Shown: positions 8,089-15,880, counted from the stretch's first letter. The stretch is DNA of 28,354 nucleotides from CAZUZD01 sp964624465 (GCA_964624465.1 CAZUZD010000036.1:1-28354); one strand, 5' to 3'. The notes: generated from the letters alone by a model not told the origin. Numbers and translations are program-made.

Positions 8089-9489
8089 ATGACCCCGACC
8101 CTCCTGCTGCTGGGGCTGCTGGCGTCCGTCGCCCAGGCGCCGGCACCGCCGGGCCCCTCGGCCCCCGATGCCGCGGTGGCCGGCATGCTCGAGGCCATCT
8201 CCCCGGAGCGGATCCAGGCGCGGGTCGAGACCCTGGCCGGCTTCGGCACCCGCCACACGCTCTCCGACACCGAGGACCCGAAGCGCGGCATCGGCGCCGC
8301 CAGGCGCTGGATCGAGGCCGAGTTCCGCGCCATCTCCGCCGCCAATGGCGGCCGGCTCCAGGTCACGCTCGACTCGTACAAGCAAGCGCCCCGGCGCCGG
8401 GTGGCCGTCGAGACGGAGATCGTCAACGTGGTGGCGACCCTGCCGGGTCGCGACCCGGGCCGGATCGTGCTGGTCTCGGGGCACTACGACTCGATCCCCT
8501 CCGACGTCAACGACGCCCGCTCCGATGCGCCCGGGGCCAACGACGACGCCAGCGGCACGGCCGCGGTGCTCGAGCTGGCGCAGGTGATGGCCGGCCACGA
8601 GTTCGACGCCACGATCGTCTTCGTCGCTTTCGCCGGCGAGGAGCAGGGCCTGCTCGGCTCGACCCACTTCGCCCGCGCCGCCCGCGCCGAGGGCCAGCGG
8701 ATCGAGGCCATGCTGACCAACGACATCGTCGGCAACACCCAGGGCGGTAGCGGCGTCCGCGACAACCGGACCGTGCGGGTCTTCTCCGAGGGGATGCCGG
8801 CGCCCGACTCGCCGCTGGCCGCCCGGCTCCGCGCCGTCGGCGGCGAGAACGACTCGCCGTCGCGGCAGCTGGCCCGCTACATCGAGGAGACGGCGCGGGC
8901 GTACCTGCTCGACTTCGAGGCCCGGCTCGTGTTCCGCTCCGACCGATACCTGCGCGGCGGCGACCACATGCCGTTCCTGGCCGAGGGCTATCCGGCCGTG
9001 CGGCTCACCGAGCCCAACGAGGCCTACACCCGGCAGCATCAGGACCCCCGCGCCTCGAAGGACGGGGAGGAGTTCGGCGACATCCCCGCGCGGGTCGACT
9101 TCCCGTACGTCGCGCAGGTGGCGCGGGTCAACGCCGCGGCCGTGGCCTCGCTGGCCCTGGCGCCCCCCGCGCCCGGGGACGTGGCCATCGAGACCGCCCG
9201 CCTGGAGAACGACACGACCCTGAGCTGGTCGGCGTCCCTGGCCGGCGACGTCGCGGGGTACGAGGTCGTCTGGCGCGACACGACCGCACCCCGCTGGGAG
9301 CGGGCCCGGTTCGTCGGCGACGTCAAGCGCGTGACCCTGCCCGGGCTCTCGAAGGACAATTACCACTTCGGCGTCCGGGCCGTCGACCGCGACGGGCACC
9401 GCAGCCCGGTCAGCTTCCCCCTGCCCCCGGCCCCCCGCCGCGACGCCGAGCCCCGCCCGGGCGCCGCCCGGCCCGCCTCGAACAACTGA
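8089..9489 (+). CDS. Secreted M28-family zinc aminopeptidase with C-terminal fibronectin III-like domain
   Basis: This 466-aa metallopeptidase is probably an exported aminopeptidase that trims peptides outside the cytoplasm. Residues 1-16 (MTPTLLLLGLLASVAQ) form a signal peptide. The M28 domain spans about 35-355 and shows the two-zinc ligand set: His132 (SGHYDS), Asp152 (GANDDASG), Glu184-Glu185 (AGEEQG, catalytic base plus ligand), Asp212 (TNDIVGNTQGG) and a likely final His317 (TRQHQDP). GGDHMPF at 290-296 is a further family marker. Residues 358-450 look like a fibronectin type III module (ARLENDTTLSWSA, then GYEVVWRDT and YHFGVRAVDRDGH), followed by a Pro/Arg-rich tail. The ATG at 8089 was chosen because it gives a proper signal peptide. 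The next gene, an MDR enzyme, begins 17 bp downstream and may share the transcript. Confidence 0.92.
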   Translation: MTPTLLLLGLLASVAQAPAPPGPSAPDAAVAGMLEAISPERIQARVETLAGFGTRHTLSDTEDPKRGIGAARRWIEAEFRAISAANGGRLQVTLDSYKQAPRRRVAVETEIVNVVATLPGRDPGRIVLVSGHYDSIPSDVNDARSDAPGANDDASGTAAVLELAQVMAGHEFDATIVFVAFAGEEQGLLGSTHFARAARAEGQRIEAMLTNDIVGNTQGGSGVRDNRTVRVFSEGMPAPDSPLAARLRAVGGENDSPSRQLARYIEETARAYLLDFEARLVFRSDRYLRGGDHMPFLAEGYPAVRLTEPNEAYTRQHQDPRASKDGEEFGDIPARVDFPYVAQVARVNAAAVASLALAPPAPGDVAIETARLENDTTLSWSASLAGDVAGYEVVWRDTTAPRWERARFVGDVKRVTLPGLSKDNYHFGVRAVDRDGHRSPVSFPLPPAPRRDAEPRPGAARPASNN

Positions 9490-9506
9490 GCCGAGACCCC
9501 CCGACC

Positions 9507-10505
9507 ATGAAGGCTGTCGTCTTCGAACGCTTCGGTGAGCCGTCCGAGGTCCTCACGGTCCGCGACGTGCCGATCCCGGAACCCGGCCCCGGCCAGGTCC
9601 GGGTCCGCATGATCGCCAGCCCGGTCAATCCCTCCGACCTGCTGGTCGTGCGCGGGCTCTACGGCGTGCTGCCCACCCTGCCGGCGACCCCCGGCTTCGA
9701 GGGCGTGGGCGTGGTCGACAAGGTCGGGCCGGGGCTGAACCTGATCGGCCGCCTGGCGCTGGGCAAGCGGGTGACGGTGATCAACGACCGGGGCGGCAAC
9801 TGGGCCGAGTACGCCGTGATCAACGCCCGCCAGGCCCGGCCCGTGCCGGCCGACCTGCCCGACGAGCAGGTGGCGTCGTTCTTCGTGAACCCGGCGACCG
9901 TGCTGGCCATGGTCCGCAAGGTGCTTCAGGTGCCCCGGGGCGGCTGGCTGTTGCAGTCGGCGGCCGGCTCCGAGCTGGGCCGGATGATCATCCGGCTGGG
10001 CCAGCAGGACGGCTTCCGCACCATCAACCTGGTCCGCCGCCCCGAGGCCGTCGCCGAGCTCAAGGCGCTCGGGGCCGACGAGGTGCTCTCGACCTCCGAC
10101 GGACCGATCGTCGAGCGGGTGAAGGCCATCGTCGGCGGCCAGGGAGTTGGCTACGCCCTCGACCCGGTCGGCGGCGAGACCGGCTCGCAGGTCTTCCGCT
10201 GCCTGGCGCCCGAGGGCCGCATGGTGGTCTACGGCACGCTGTCCGGCGATCCGATCCAGATCGAGCCCCGGCTGATGATCTCGGGCAAGCGGGTGCTCCA
10301 GGGGTTCTGGCTGGGCCACTGGATGCGCGAGCAGAGCATCCCGACGGCCCTGGGCCTCTTCGGCGAGATCGGCCGGCTGATCCGCTCCGGGGTCCTGGCC
10401 ACCCAGGTCGGGAACGCCTATCCCCTGGAGCAGGTCGCCGAGGCCGCCCGCGAGGCCGAGCGTCCGGGTCGGCCTGGGAAGGTGCTCTTGAAGGTTTCGT
10501 CCTGA
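9507..10505 (+). CDS. MDR-family NAD(P)H oxidoreductase, MECR/quinone oxidoreductase-like
   Basis: This 332-aa medium-chain dehydrogenase/reductase is of the zinc-independent type. The N-terminal GroES-like domain has SPVNPSDLLVVRGLYG at 38-53 and PGFEGVG at 62-68, closely resembling mitochondrial trans-2-enoyl-CoA/ACP reductases (MECR/Etr1). The Rossmann domain has AAGSELGRMIIRLGQ at 152-166 followed by RTINLVRRPE, and DPVGGETGSQ at 219-228. There are no structural or catalytic zinc cysteines. Likely activities are NADPH-dependent reduction of 2-enoyl thioesters or of quinones; the MECR-like N-terminus favours the former but does not prove it. The ATG at 9507 starts a standard MKAVVFERFG N-terminus. 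It is 17 bp downstream of the M28 peptidase gene, a functionally unrelated neighbour. Confidence 0.85.
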   Translation: MKAVVFERFGEPSEVLTVRDVPIPEPGPGQVRVRMIASPVNPSDLLVVRGLYGVLPTLPATPGFEGVGVVDKVGPGLNLIGRLALGKRVTVINDRGGNWAEYAVINARQARPVPADLPDEQVASFFVNPATVLAMVRKVLQVPRGGWLLQSAAGSELGRMIIRLGQQDGFRTINLVRRPEAVAELKALGADEVLSTSDGPIVERVKAIVGGQGVGYALDPVGGETGSQVFRCLAPEGRMVVYGTLSGDPIQIEPRLMISGKRVLQGFWLGHWMREQSIPTALGLFGEIGRLIRSGVLATQVGNAYPLEQVAEAAREAERPGRPGKVLLKVSS

Positions 10506-11024
10506 TTTGAAAACTTCCAGGCGCCTCCCGATCGCAAGGGCGCGGACCTGAGGGGAATGAGGGCTGGGAGGGGGCGACAAACGCTTGATTCTCCCGGAAT
10601 TTTTTCGTTTTCCATTCGCGGCTGCTGGGCTGAGCCTGTAGAATCCGATGGTCCTGGTGGTGGTCGGCGCGGCCCGCCTCCCGTGGGCCGTTGACGGCTG
10701 CGATCGCCTGTGGTTCGGATCCGTCCCGCCGGCAGCTGTGCCCCAACTTCCCGCCCCCTGCGTCGCCGGCGGACCGGACTGGCCCGACTCCTCCGAGTCC
10801 CGGCCGCCCGGTTGCCTGCCCCGGTCCCGCGGCGTATGGTGAAGAGTCCGATCCACAGATCGGTCACTCTTGCGGTTGTCTGTTTGACCGGGCGATCCAC
10901 GGGCGGTTTCACCACCGCGCGATCTTCTTGGCTTCTCGAGCCCCGACGGGCCGTCTGATTGCACTGGGTGTCCCCGCGGCCGACGGTCGCGGGGCGTGGC
11001 CCGGAGGGTAAGGAAAAACTCACG
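10506..11024. other. 519-bp gene-free interval and probable leader of the 99-aa gene
   Basis: No open frame here shows convincing protein-like composition. The first part (10585-10620) is unusually A/T-rich for this genome, with T runs near 10600-10612. A TAGAAT -10-like box is at 10639-10644 with only a weak -35 (TTCGCG, 10615-10620, 18-bp spacing). A strong stem-loop lies at 10842-10871. The last bases contain AAGGA at 11010-11014, ten bases before the ATG at 11025. If transcription starts near 10650, the downstream small gene would have a leader of about 375 nt. Confidence 0.5.
10842..10871 (+). other. Stem-loop in the long leader/intergenic region
   Basis: AAGAGT (10842-10847) pairs with ACTCTT (10866-10871), and directly inside it CCGATC (10848-10853) pairs with GATCGG (10858-10863). 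There is a 2-nt bulge (TC, 10864-10865) and a CACA tetraloop. That makes 12 base pairs with one bulge. It is not followed by a U tract, so it is not a standard terminator. It could be a regulatory RNA element, a processed RNA or a protein-binding site. Confidence 0.5.
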
Positions 11025-11324
11025 ATGATGAACGGCAACGAAACGCCGACTTCGGCTCAGGACTGGCGCGCGGTCGCCTGCCTCGCCCCCGGTGGCGAGC
11101 GCCTGCTCTGCATCGGTGGCAGCTCGGCCCAGGTCCGGGCCGCCTACACCGGCGCCTGGACCGAGGTGATCCGCGACGAGGATCGCCCGACCGTCCGGGC
11201 CATCTCGCTCCAGAAGTGGGCCGGTCAGGCGTGGTCGGGCCAGTGGGAGCACCAGCAGTACCTGGCGCTGCCGACGGCCCGCAACGGCAAGGCCGGCGAG
11301 CCCACCGAGGCCGCCACCACCTGA
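11025..11324 (+). CDS. Small conserved-looking hypothetical protein, 99 aa
   Basis: I do not recognise a family. The protein is soluble and compact in appearance, with Cys19 and Cys29 on strand-like segments (WRAVACLAPGGERLLCIGG), a Trp-rich middle (KWAGQAWSGQWEHQQYLALP at 64-83) and a polar tail. It has no signal peptide or membrane segment. The frame extends upstream to 10959, but I chose ATG 11025 because AAGGA lies 10 bp before it and the upstream residues are low-quality. An immediately following ATG at 11028 is an alternative. It is preceded by a long gene-free leader and followed by a strong intrinsic terminator at 11395-11422, so it looks like a stand-alone, well-controlled transcription unit. 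The isolated position and clean terminator suggest a highly expressed or regulated small protein. Confidence 0.75.
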   Translation: MMNGNETPTSAQDWRAVACLAPGGERLLCIGGSSAQVRAAYTGAWTEVIRDEDRPTVRAISLQKWAGQAWSGQWEHQQYLALPTARNGKAGEPTEAATT

Positions 11325-11394
11325 TCCCCAACGGGATGCCCGTCCTCGGGGCCTCCGCCAGAACTGCCCCGCCCTCCGGCGGGACTCCTCCCCA

Positions 11395-11422
11395 CCCCCG
11401 GCTCGACCGGGGGTTCTTTTTT
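11395..11422 (+). terminator. Rho-independent terminator after the 99-aa gene
   Basis: The stem is CCCCCGG (11395-11401) with CCGGGGG (11407-11413), the loop is CTCGA, and it is followed by TTCTTTTTT (11414-11422). This is a standard intrinsic terminator on the + strand, 70 bp after the stop at 11324. A smaller 6-bp hairpin (11368-11373 with 11378-11383) precedes it. Confidence 0.9.
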
Positions 11423-11431
11423 GCGCCCGGA

Positions 11432-11449
11432 CGGCCCGCGCGCGGGCCG
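11432..11449. repeat. 18-bp perfect palindrome beside the nif3-like stop codon
   Basis: CGGCCCGCGCGCGGGCCG is its own reverse complement. It sits between the + strand terminator and the stop codon of the - strand Nif3-like gene (11452). It can fold into a GC hairpin in either direction and may help end the minus-strand transcript, though no U tract follows on that strand. Confidence 0.45.
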
Positions 11450-11451
11450 GC

Positions 11452-12567
11452 TCAGGCGACTGCCGGGCCGATCGGCCGCAGGGGGTCGCGCTCGCGGCGG
11501 GCGGGCCAGACCGTGAGGGCGGGGAAGGCGGCGGCCAGCCGGCCGGCCAGGGCCTCGACCCCCGGTCGCTCGGTGGCGTGGTGGCCGGCGACGAGCAGGC
11601 CCAGACCCAGCGACTCGGCCTCGAGCGCCCGGTGGAACCGCGCCTCGCCGACCAGCATGGCGTCGGCCCCGGCGCGGTGGGCGTCGGGAACCATCTCGTC
11701 AGCCGCGCCGCAGGCGATCGCCAGCCGGCCGATCCGACGGCCCGGGTCGCCCACCACCTGCAGCCCGGGCGCCGGCAGTGTCGTGGCCACCCGCGCCGCC
11801 AGCTCGCCCAGCGTGAGGGCGGGCTCGAGGGTCCCGATCCGACCGACCCCCGGTCCGACCGGAAGGCCCTCGACGGGGTACACGTCCAGCGCCGGCTCCT
11901 CATACGAGTGCGTACCGCGGATGGCGGCCAGGACCGCCGGCAGGCGGCCGGGCGGGCAGACGAGCTCGACCCGCCACTCGCGGACCGACTCGCGACGCCC
12001 TGCTAGGCCCACGGCCGGGCTGGTGGTCGCATCGCCGTGGAACGTCCCGACGCCCGGCGAGGCGTACGAGCATTCGGCATAGGCCCCGATCTGACCGGCC
12101 CCGGCCGCGAACGCCGCCGCCAGCACCGGCTCGCGATCGGTCCGGGTGCAGAACACGACGACCTTGTGCGCGGGGCTCCGCGCGGGCGGCTTCAGCGGGC
12201 CGACGGCGACCAGTCCGAGCAGGCTCGCCAGGCCGTCGTTGATGCCGCCCTCGGTGTTGTCGAACGCGGTGTGCGGGCTGTACACGGCGATCCCGGCGCG
12301 GGCCAGCCGCCAGAGGAACCCGGTCTCGGGCCGGTCGGCGCGGACCGATTTGACGCCCCGGAACAGGATCGGGTGGTGGCTCACGATCAGGTCGGCGCCG
12401 GCCGCGATCGCCTCATCGGCGGTGGCGTCGGTGACCGTCAGGCAGGTCAGCACCGACCGGCAGGCGCTGGCCGGGTCGCCCCAGAGCAGCCCGACGTTGT
12501 CCCACGACTCGGCCAGCGCCGGCGGCGCGAAGCGGTCGAGCCAGGCGATCACCTCGGAAACCTGCAT
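11452..12567 (-). CDS. Nif3-like dinuclear metal-centre hexameric protein (YqfO/YbgI family)
   Basis: This 371-aa member of the Nif3/DUF34 family is often annotated as 'GTP cyclohydrolase I type 2', a function that is not well established. The di-metal ligands are visible: SHHP (His64, His65), SPHTAFDN (His99, Asp103) and, near the C-terminus, GHHATE (His329 or His330, Glu333). Residues about 131-232 form the inserted PII/CutA-like domain of the long YqfO type (KVVVFCTRTD, then GTHSYEEPALDVYPVEG). The length fits that subtype. The ATG at 12567 gives the canonical N-terminus with AESWDNVGLL at 19-28. It lies 57 bp after the pabC-like gene on the same strand and is probably the last gene of a pabB-pabC-nif3 operon. 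A link to folate/GTP metabolism is suggestive only. Confidence 0.9.
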   Translation of the reverse strand: MQVSEVIAWLDRFAPPALAESWDNVGLLWGDPASACRSVLTCLTVTDATADEAIAAGADLIVSHHPILFRGVKSVRADRPETGFLWRLARAGIAVYSPHTAFDNTEGGINDGLASLLGLVAVGPLKPPARSPAHKVVVFCTRTDREPVLAAAFAAGAGQIGAYAECSYASPGVGTFHGDATTSPAVGLAGRRESVREWRVELVCPPGRLPAVLAAIRGTHSYEEPALDVYPVEGLPVGPGVGRIGTLEPALTLGELAARVATTLPAPGLQVVGDPGRRIGRLAIACGAADEMVPDAHRAGADAMLVGEARFHRALEAESLGLGLLVAGHHATERPGVEALAGRLAAAFPALTVWPARRERDPLRPIGPAVA

Positions 12568-12624
12568 CGCGGACGCGCCTCCGGTACGGGCTCGATCGGG
12601 TTCGCTGCGGCTCGATCAGGGGGC

Positions 12625-13476
12625 TCAGGCCCCCGGCCGCAGCCAGGCGTCCAGGGCCCGCCGCAACCGGGTCGTGACCGGTCCGGGGGCCGGCTTGTCC
12701 GTGTCCCGCACCGCGGCCACGGGCAGGATACCCCGCAGGGCGTTGGTGAGGAACGCCTCGTCGGCCCGTCGCAGGTCGTCCAGGCCGATGCCGCGCTCCA
12801 CGACAGTCAGCCCCAGCTCGCCGGCCCGTTCCAGCAGCAGGCCGCGGAGGATGCCCGGCAGGAGCGGGCCCGAGGCCGGCGGGGTGACCAGCGTGCCGGC
12901 CTCGACGGCGAACAGGTTCGTGCGGCTGCCCTCCCAGAGCGAGCCGTCGGGCGTCCGGGAGAGCGATTCGGTATTGCCGAGCGCCTCGGCGGCGTCGTGA
13001 GCCAGCCGCTTGGACCAGTAGTTCAGGGTCTTGTGCCGGGCCAGGCGGTCGTCGGGGTCGACCAGCCAGGTGGCGGCCTCCGGGGTCGGGCCGCGCAGGA
13101 GGATCTGGCCGCGATCGGGGGTGGACGCCGGCAGCGGCCCGGCCTCCAGCCAGAGGCACCCGGGGAGATCGGGGCCGGCACCGCCGCTGAGGGTCAGCCG
13201 CAGCCGGGCGACTCCGGTGAGGCCGCACGCCCGCACCAGGGCGGCGACGTCGGCCGGCGTGGGCCGGCCATTGGTGGGCACGGCGAGGCCGAGGGCGGCG
13301 GCCGAGCCGACCAGCCGGGCCCAGTGGCGGTCGAGCAGCGGGGCCCGACCGTCCTGGACGCGGAGGGTCTCGAACAGGCCCAGGCCGTGCTGCAGGGCGC
13401 GGTCGTTGCGGGCGAGGGCGGGCGCGTCGGCGCGGACGATCCGGCCGTCGGTCCAGATCAAGCCGGGGGTGTCCAT
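12625..13476 (-). CDS. pabC: Aminotransferase class IV, probable 4-amino-4-deoxychorismate lyase (PabC)
   Basis: This 283-aa PLP enzyme of fold type IV should cleave aminodeoxychorismate to p-aminobenzoate and pyruvate in folate synthesis. Visible features are RALQHGLGLFETLRV at 26-40, the PLP lysine in RHKTLNYW (Lys149), EGSRTNLFAV at 182-191 and a C-terminal TNALRGILPV motif. The frame runs further upstream over pabB, but the ATG at 13476 gives a normal N-terminus (MDTPGLIWTDGRIV). It overlaps the 3' end of pabB by 19 bp, which implies translational coupling. The alternatives by sequence alone are a branched-chain or D-amino acid aminotransferase. The pabB partner makes PabC the better call. 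Confidence 0.85.
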   Translation of the reverse strand: MDTPGLIWTDGRIVRADAPALARNDRALQHGLGLFETLRVQDGRAPLLDRHWARLVGSAAALGLAVPTNGRPTPADVAALVRACGLTGVARLRLTLSGGAGPDLPGCLWLEAGPLPASTPDRGQILLRGPTPEAATWLVDPDDRLARHKTLNYWSKRLAHDAAEALGNTESLSRTPDGSLWEGSRTNLFAVEAGTLVTPPASGPLLPGILRGLLLERAGELGLTVVERGIGLDDLRRADEAFLTNALRGILPVAAVRDTDKPAPGPVTTRLRRALDAWLRPGA

Positions 13477-14870
13477 CCGTCGAGGACCTCCCGGAGTCCG
13501 CGGCCCTTGTGGAGCGTCTCCTCGAACTCGGCGGCCGGCTGGCTGTCGGCGACGATGCCGCCGCCGACCTGGTAGCAGACGCGGTCCCCCTCGACGACCA
13601 GGGTGCGGATGGCGATGTTGAACGCCGAGGCCCCGGCGGTGAAGTAGCCGATCATGCCGGTGTAGACGCCGCGGCGGGTCGGCTCCAACTCGTCGATGAT
13701 CTGCATGGCCCGGATCTTGGGGGCGCCGGTGATCGAGCCGCCGGGGAACATGGCCCGCAGCACCTCGACCGGCCCGGCATCGGCGCGGAGCCGGCCGGCG
13801 ACGGTGGCCACCATGTGGTGCACCTGGGCGAACGACTCGACGACCGGCGGCCCGGTGACCTGCACGGTGCCGAACTCGCAGACCCGGCCCAGGTCGTTGC
13901 GCTCCAGGTCGATGATCATCGTCAGCTCGGCCCGGTCCTTGAGGCTCTGGCGCAGCTCGTCGGCCAGCGCGGCGTCCTGCGCAGGGTCGGAGCCCCGGGG
14001 CCGGGTGCCCTTGATCGGCCGGGTCACGATCTCGCGGCCCTGGACCCGGTAGAACCACTCGGGGCTCGCCGAGACGACGGCGCCCGTGCGGCCCCCCAGG
14101 TAGGCGGCGAACGGGGCCGGGCTGCGGTCGCGAAGGCGGAGGTACAGGTCCAGGGGATCGACGGTGCCTCGGGCCTCGAACCGCTGCGAGAGATTGACCT
14201 GGAAGATGTCGCCGGCGGCGATGTACTCCAGGGCCCGGTCGACGGCGGCCTCGTAGCCCGTTCGGGAGAAGTTCGACCGGATCGGGCCGAGCCGCGCCGG
14301 GCGCGGGGCCGCCGTCGGACGCTCCAGGTCGGCCCGCCAGGTCTGGAGCCGGGCCCCGGCCGAGCCCTCGGGCAGGCCGGGCAGGTCGACGGCCCAGAGG
14401 GTGCTGGTGCCGGTCTGGTGGTCGTGGGCCACGAAGGTGTCGTAGAGCCCGAGCCGGATGTCGGGCAGCGCCGAGTCACGCGGGGCCCGGCGCGGGAGCT
14501 GCTCCAGCTGCGGGGCCAGGTCGTAGCCGACGTGCCCGATCAGCCCGCCCCGGAACGGTGGCAGGCCGGGGTCGAGCGCGGCGTCGGACTCGGGGCCGGC
14601 CAGGCCGTGGCGCTCGAGCAGGCGCGTGAGCGCGGCCAGGGTGCCGGTGCCCGAGCGGCGGGGACCCTCGCCGGCGAGGGTCCAGGCGTCGTCGGTGGCC
14701 TCGAAGACCAGCCGGGGCCGGGCGGCGTAGAGGCTCCAGCGCCCGGCGGCTCCGAAGCCCGGCGCACTCTCGAGCAGGGCGGCGTCGGGCAGGCGGCCGA
14801 CCAGGTCGGCGAGCCGGGTCGGGGGCAGGTCGAGGGAGAGACGCCGCAGGTCAGCCACGGGCGATGCCAC
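13458..14870 (-). CDS. pabB: Aminodeoxychorismate synthase component I (PabB)
   Basis: This 470-aa chorismate-binding enzyme makes 4-amino-4-deoxychorismate from chorismate and ammonia, the committed step to p-aminobenzoate. The decisive feature is PIKGT at 285-289. PabB proteins have a Lys at this position, where anthranilate synthase (TrpE) has Ala. Other family markers are MIIDLERNDLGRV at 318-330, FPGGSITGAPKIRAM at 375-389 and GGGIVADSQPAAEFEETL at 436-453. The start is GTG at 14870 with AGGGGG close upstream on the minus strand. It overlaps pabC by 19 bp. No glutaminase subunit (PabA/TrpG) is nearby, so the amidotransferase partner is presumably encoded elsewhere and perhaps shared with TrpE. 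The gene is divergent from the sugar isomerase gene. Confidence 0.94.
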   Translation of the reverse strand: MASPVADLRRLSLDLPPTRLADLVGRLPDAALLESAPGFGAAGRWSLYAARPRLVFEATDDAWTLAGEGPRRSGTGTLAALTRLLERHGLAGPESDAALDPGLPPFRGGLIGHVGYDLAPQLEQLPRRAPRDSALPDIRLGLYDTFVAHDHQTGTSTLWAVDLPGLPEGSAGARLQTWRADLERPTAAPRPARLGPIRSNFSRTGYEAAVDRALEYIAAGDIFQVNLSQRFEARGTVDPLDLYLRLRDRSPAPFAAYLGGRTGAVVSASPEWFYRVQGREIVTRPIKGTRPRGSDPAQDAALADELRQSLKDRAELTMIIDLERNDLGRVCEFGTVQVTGPPVVESFAQVHHMVATVAGRLRADAGPVEVLRAMFPGGSITGAPKIRAMQIIDELEPTRRGVYTGMIGYFTAGASAFNIAIRTLVVEGDRVCYQVGGGIVADSQPAAEFEETLHKGRGLREVLDGWTPPA

Positions 14871-14894
14871 AATTCCCCCTGGTCGGTCGGGCCC

Positions 14895-14912
14895 GGAACC
14901 GGTTCCAATTGG
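14895..14912. promoter_or_regulatory. Overlapping palindromes upstream of pabB, candidate operator
   Basis: GGAACCGGTTCC (14895-14906) is a perfect 12-bp palindrome, and CCAATTGG (14905-14912) is a perfect 8-bp palindrome sharing its last two bases. They lie 25 bp before the pabB GTG in the 191-bp gap between divergent genes, where a repressor or activator site would be expected. No regulator is known; chance is possible. Confidence 0.3.
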
Positions 14913-15061
14913 GGCGGTGGGCGCCCCTGCCGGCTCTCCGGGTCGGCGGCCTCGCCAACCCGCTCCATTTCATCCGATCGGCCCGCCGGCGCCAACCGAA
15001 CGCGACCCGCCGCGGCCCGCTCGCCAGCCTCCGACATCGGTCGATTCAGGACGGTCCCGCC

Positions 15062-15871
15062 ATGCTGCGACTCCCGCTCGGGCTCCGGATCCAGCCCGGC
15101 CCCCGCGTCTCGCCCCGCGATCAGATCCACGAGGCCGCCACCCTGGGCGCCAGGGGCGTCATCTTCGACGCCGCCGGTGACCTGGCCCCCGACCGCCTGG
15201 GGGAGACCGGCCGCCGCGACCTGCGGCACGCGCTCCGCAACCGCGAGCTGTCGCTGATCGCCCTGCACCTGCCCACCCGCCGGCCCTTCGACACCGAGGA
15301 CCAGCTCGACGACCGCCTCGACCGCGCCGACCGCGCCTTCGCCCTGGCCTTCGACCTGGGCGCCCGGCTGGTCCTGGCCCAGGTCGGCCCGATCCCCGAC
15401 TCGACCGACCCCGAGAACCCCGCGCGGCTGGCCTTCAACCTGGCCCTGGGGGAGCTGGCCCGGCGCGCCGAGCACCGCGGCATCCGGTTCGCCCTCGAGG
15501 CCGGCGCCCAGCCGGGCGCCACCGTCCGCGACTTCCTGCTGGCCCAGGGCACGCCGAGCCTGGCGGCGAGCGTCGATCCGGCGACGGCGATCTCGGGCGG
15601 CCACGACCCGGCCGCGATGGTCGTGGCGCTCGGCGATCGCCTGGCGCATGCCTACGCCAGCCGGCCGCCGGAGCCGGGGCGGGCGGCCCGCCCCGGGCTG
15701 ATCCAGCCCCGCGGCTTCGGCCACGCGCTGGCCGGCTTCGACTGGGAGTCGTACCTGGGGGCCCTGGAGGAGGTCGACTACCGCGGCTTCCTGACCATCT
15801 GGCCCGACGCCACCCAGGGCGACCCGGCCGCTCAGTATCGGAGCCTGGCGGGCCTGCTCGCCCAGTTCTGA
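15062..15871 (+). CDS. Sugar phosphate isomerase/epimerase-like TIM-barrel protein
   Basis: This 269-aa protein resembles the AP-endonuclease family 2 / xylose isomerase-like TIM barrels. Barrel strands with expected metal-site residues are ARGVIFDAAG at 30-39, IRFALEAG at 141-148 (Glu146), LAASVDPATA at 167-176 (Asp172) and RLAHAYASRP at 193-202 (His196). The usual last ligand, a Glu on the final strand, is not obvious: that strand reads GFLTIWPDATQG (242-253), so Asp249 might substitute or the site may be altered. The frame is open upstream to 14864, but the ATG at 15062 was chosen because family similarity begins there and the upstream residues are Arg-rich and unlike protein. No signal peptide is present. 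Substrate unknown. Confidence 0.75.
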   Translation: MLRLPLGLRIQPGPRVSPRDQIHEAATLGARGVIFDAAGDLAPDRLGETGRRDLRHALRNRELSLIALHLPTRRPFDTEDQLDDRLDRADRAFALAFDLGARLVLAQVGPIPDSTDPENPARLAFNLALGELARRAEHRGIRFALEAGAQPGATVRDFLLAQGTPSLAASVDPATAISGGHDPAAMVVALGDRLAHAYASRPPEPGRAARPGLIQPRGFGHALAGFDWESYLGALEEVDYRGFLTIWPDATQGDPAAQYRSLAGLLAQF

Positions 15872-15880
15872 GGCCGTGGC

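Noticed and set aside
10585..10613. Promoter or terminator at the T-rich patch (TTGATT and nearby T runs)
   Set aside because: No matching -10 at a normal distance from TTGATT, and the only stem before the T run is 4 bp, too weak for a terminator.
10648..11011. Short overlapping + strand open frames (64-106 codons) in the 10506-11024 gap
   Set aside because: Pro/Arg-rich products in several frames, no ribosome-binding sites and no conserved-looking segment; the region is better read as a leader.
9360..11903. An 847-codon open frame on the - strand across the MDR gene and the intergenic region
   Set aside because: It covers parts of four better-supported genes, has Arg/Pro-rich low-complexity product, and shows no domain.
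13458..14870. Anthranilate synthase component I (TrpE)
   Set aside because: The active-site motif is PIKGT with Lys, diagnostic of PabB, and the next gene is pabC-like.
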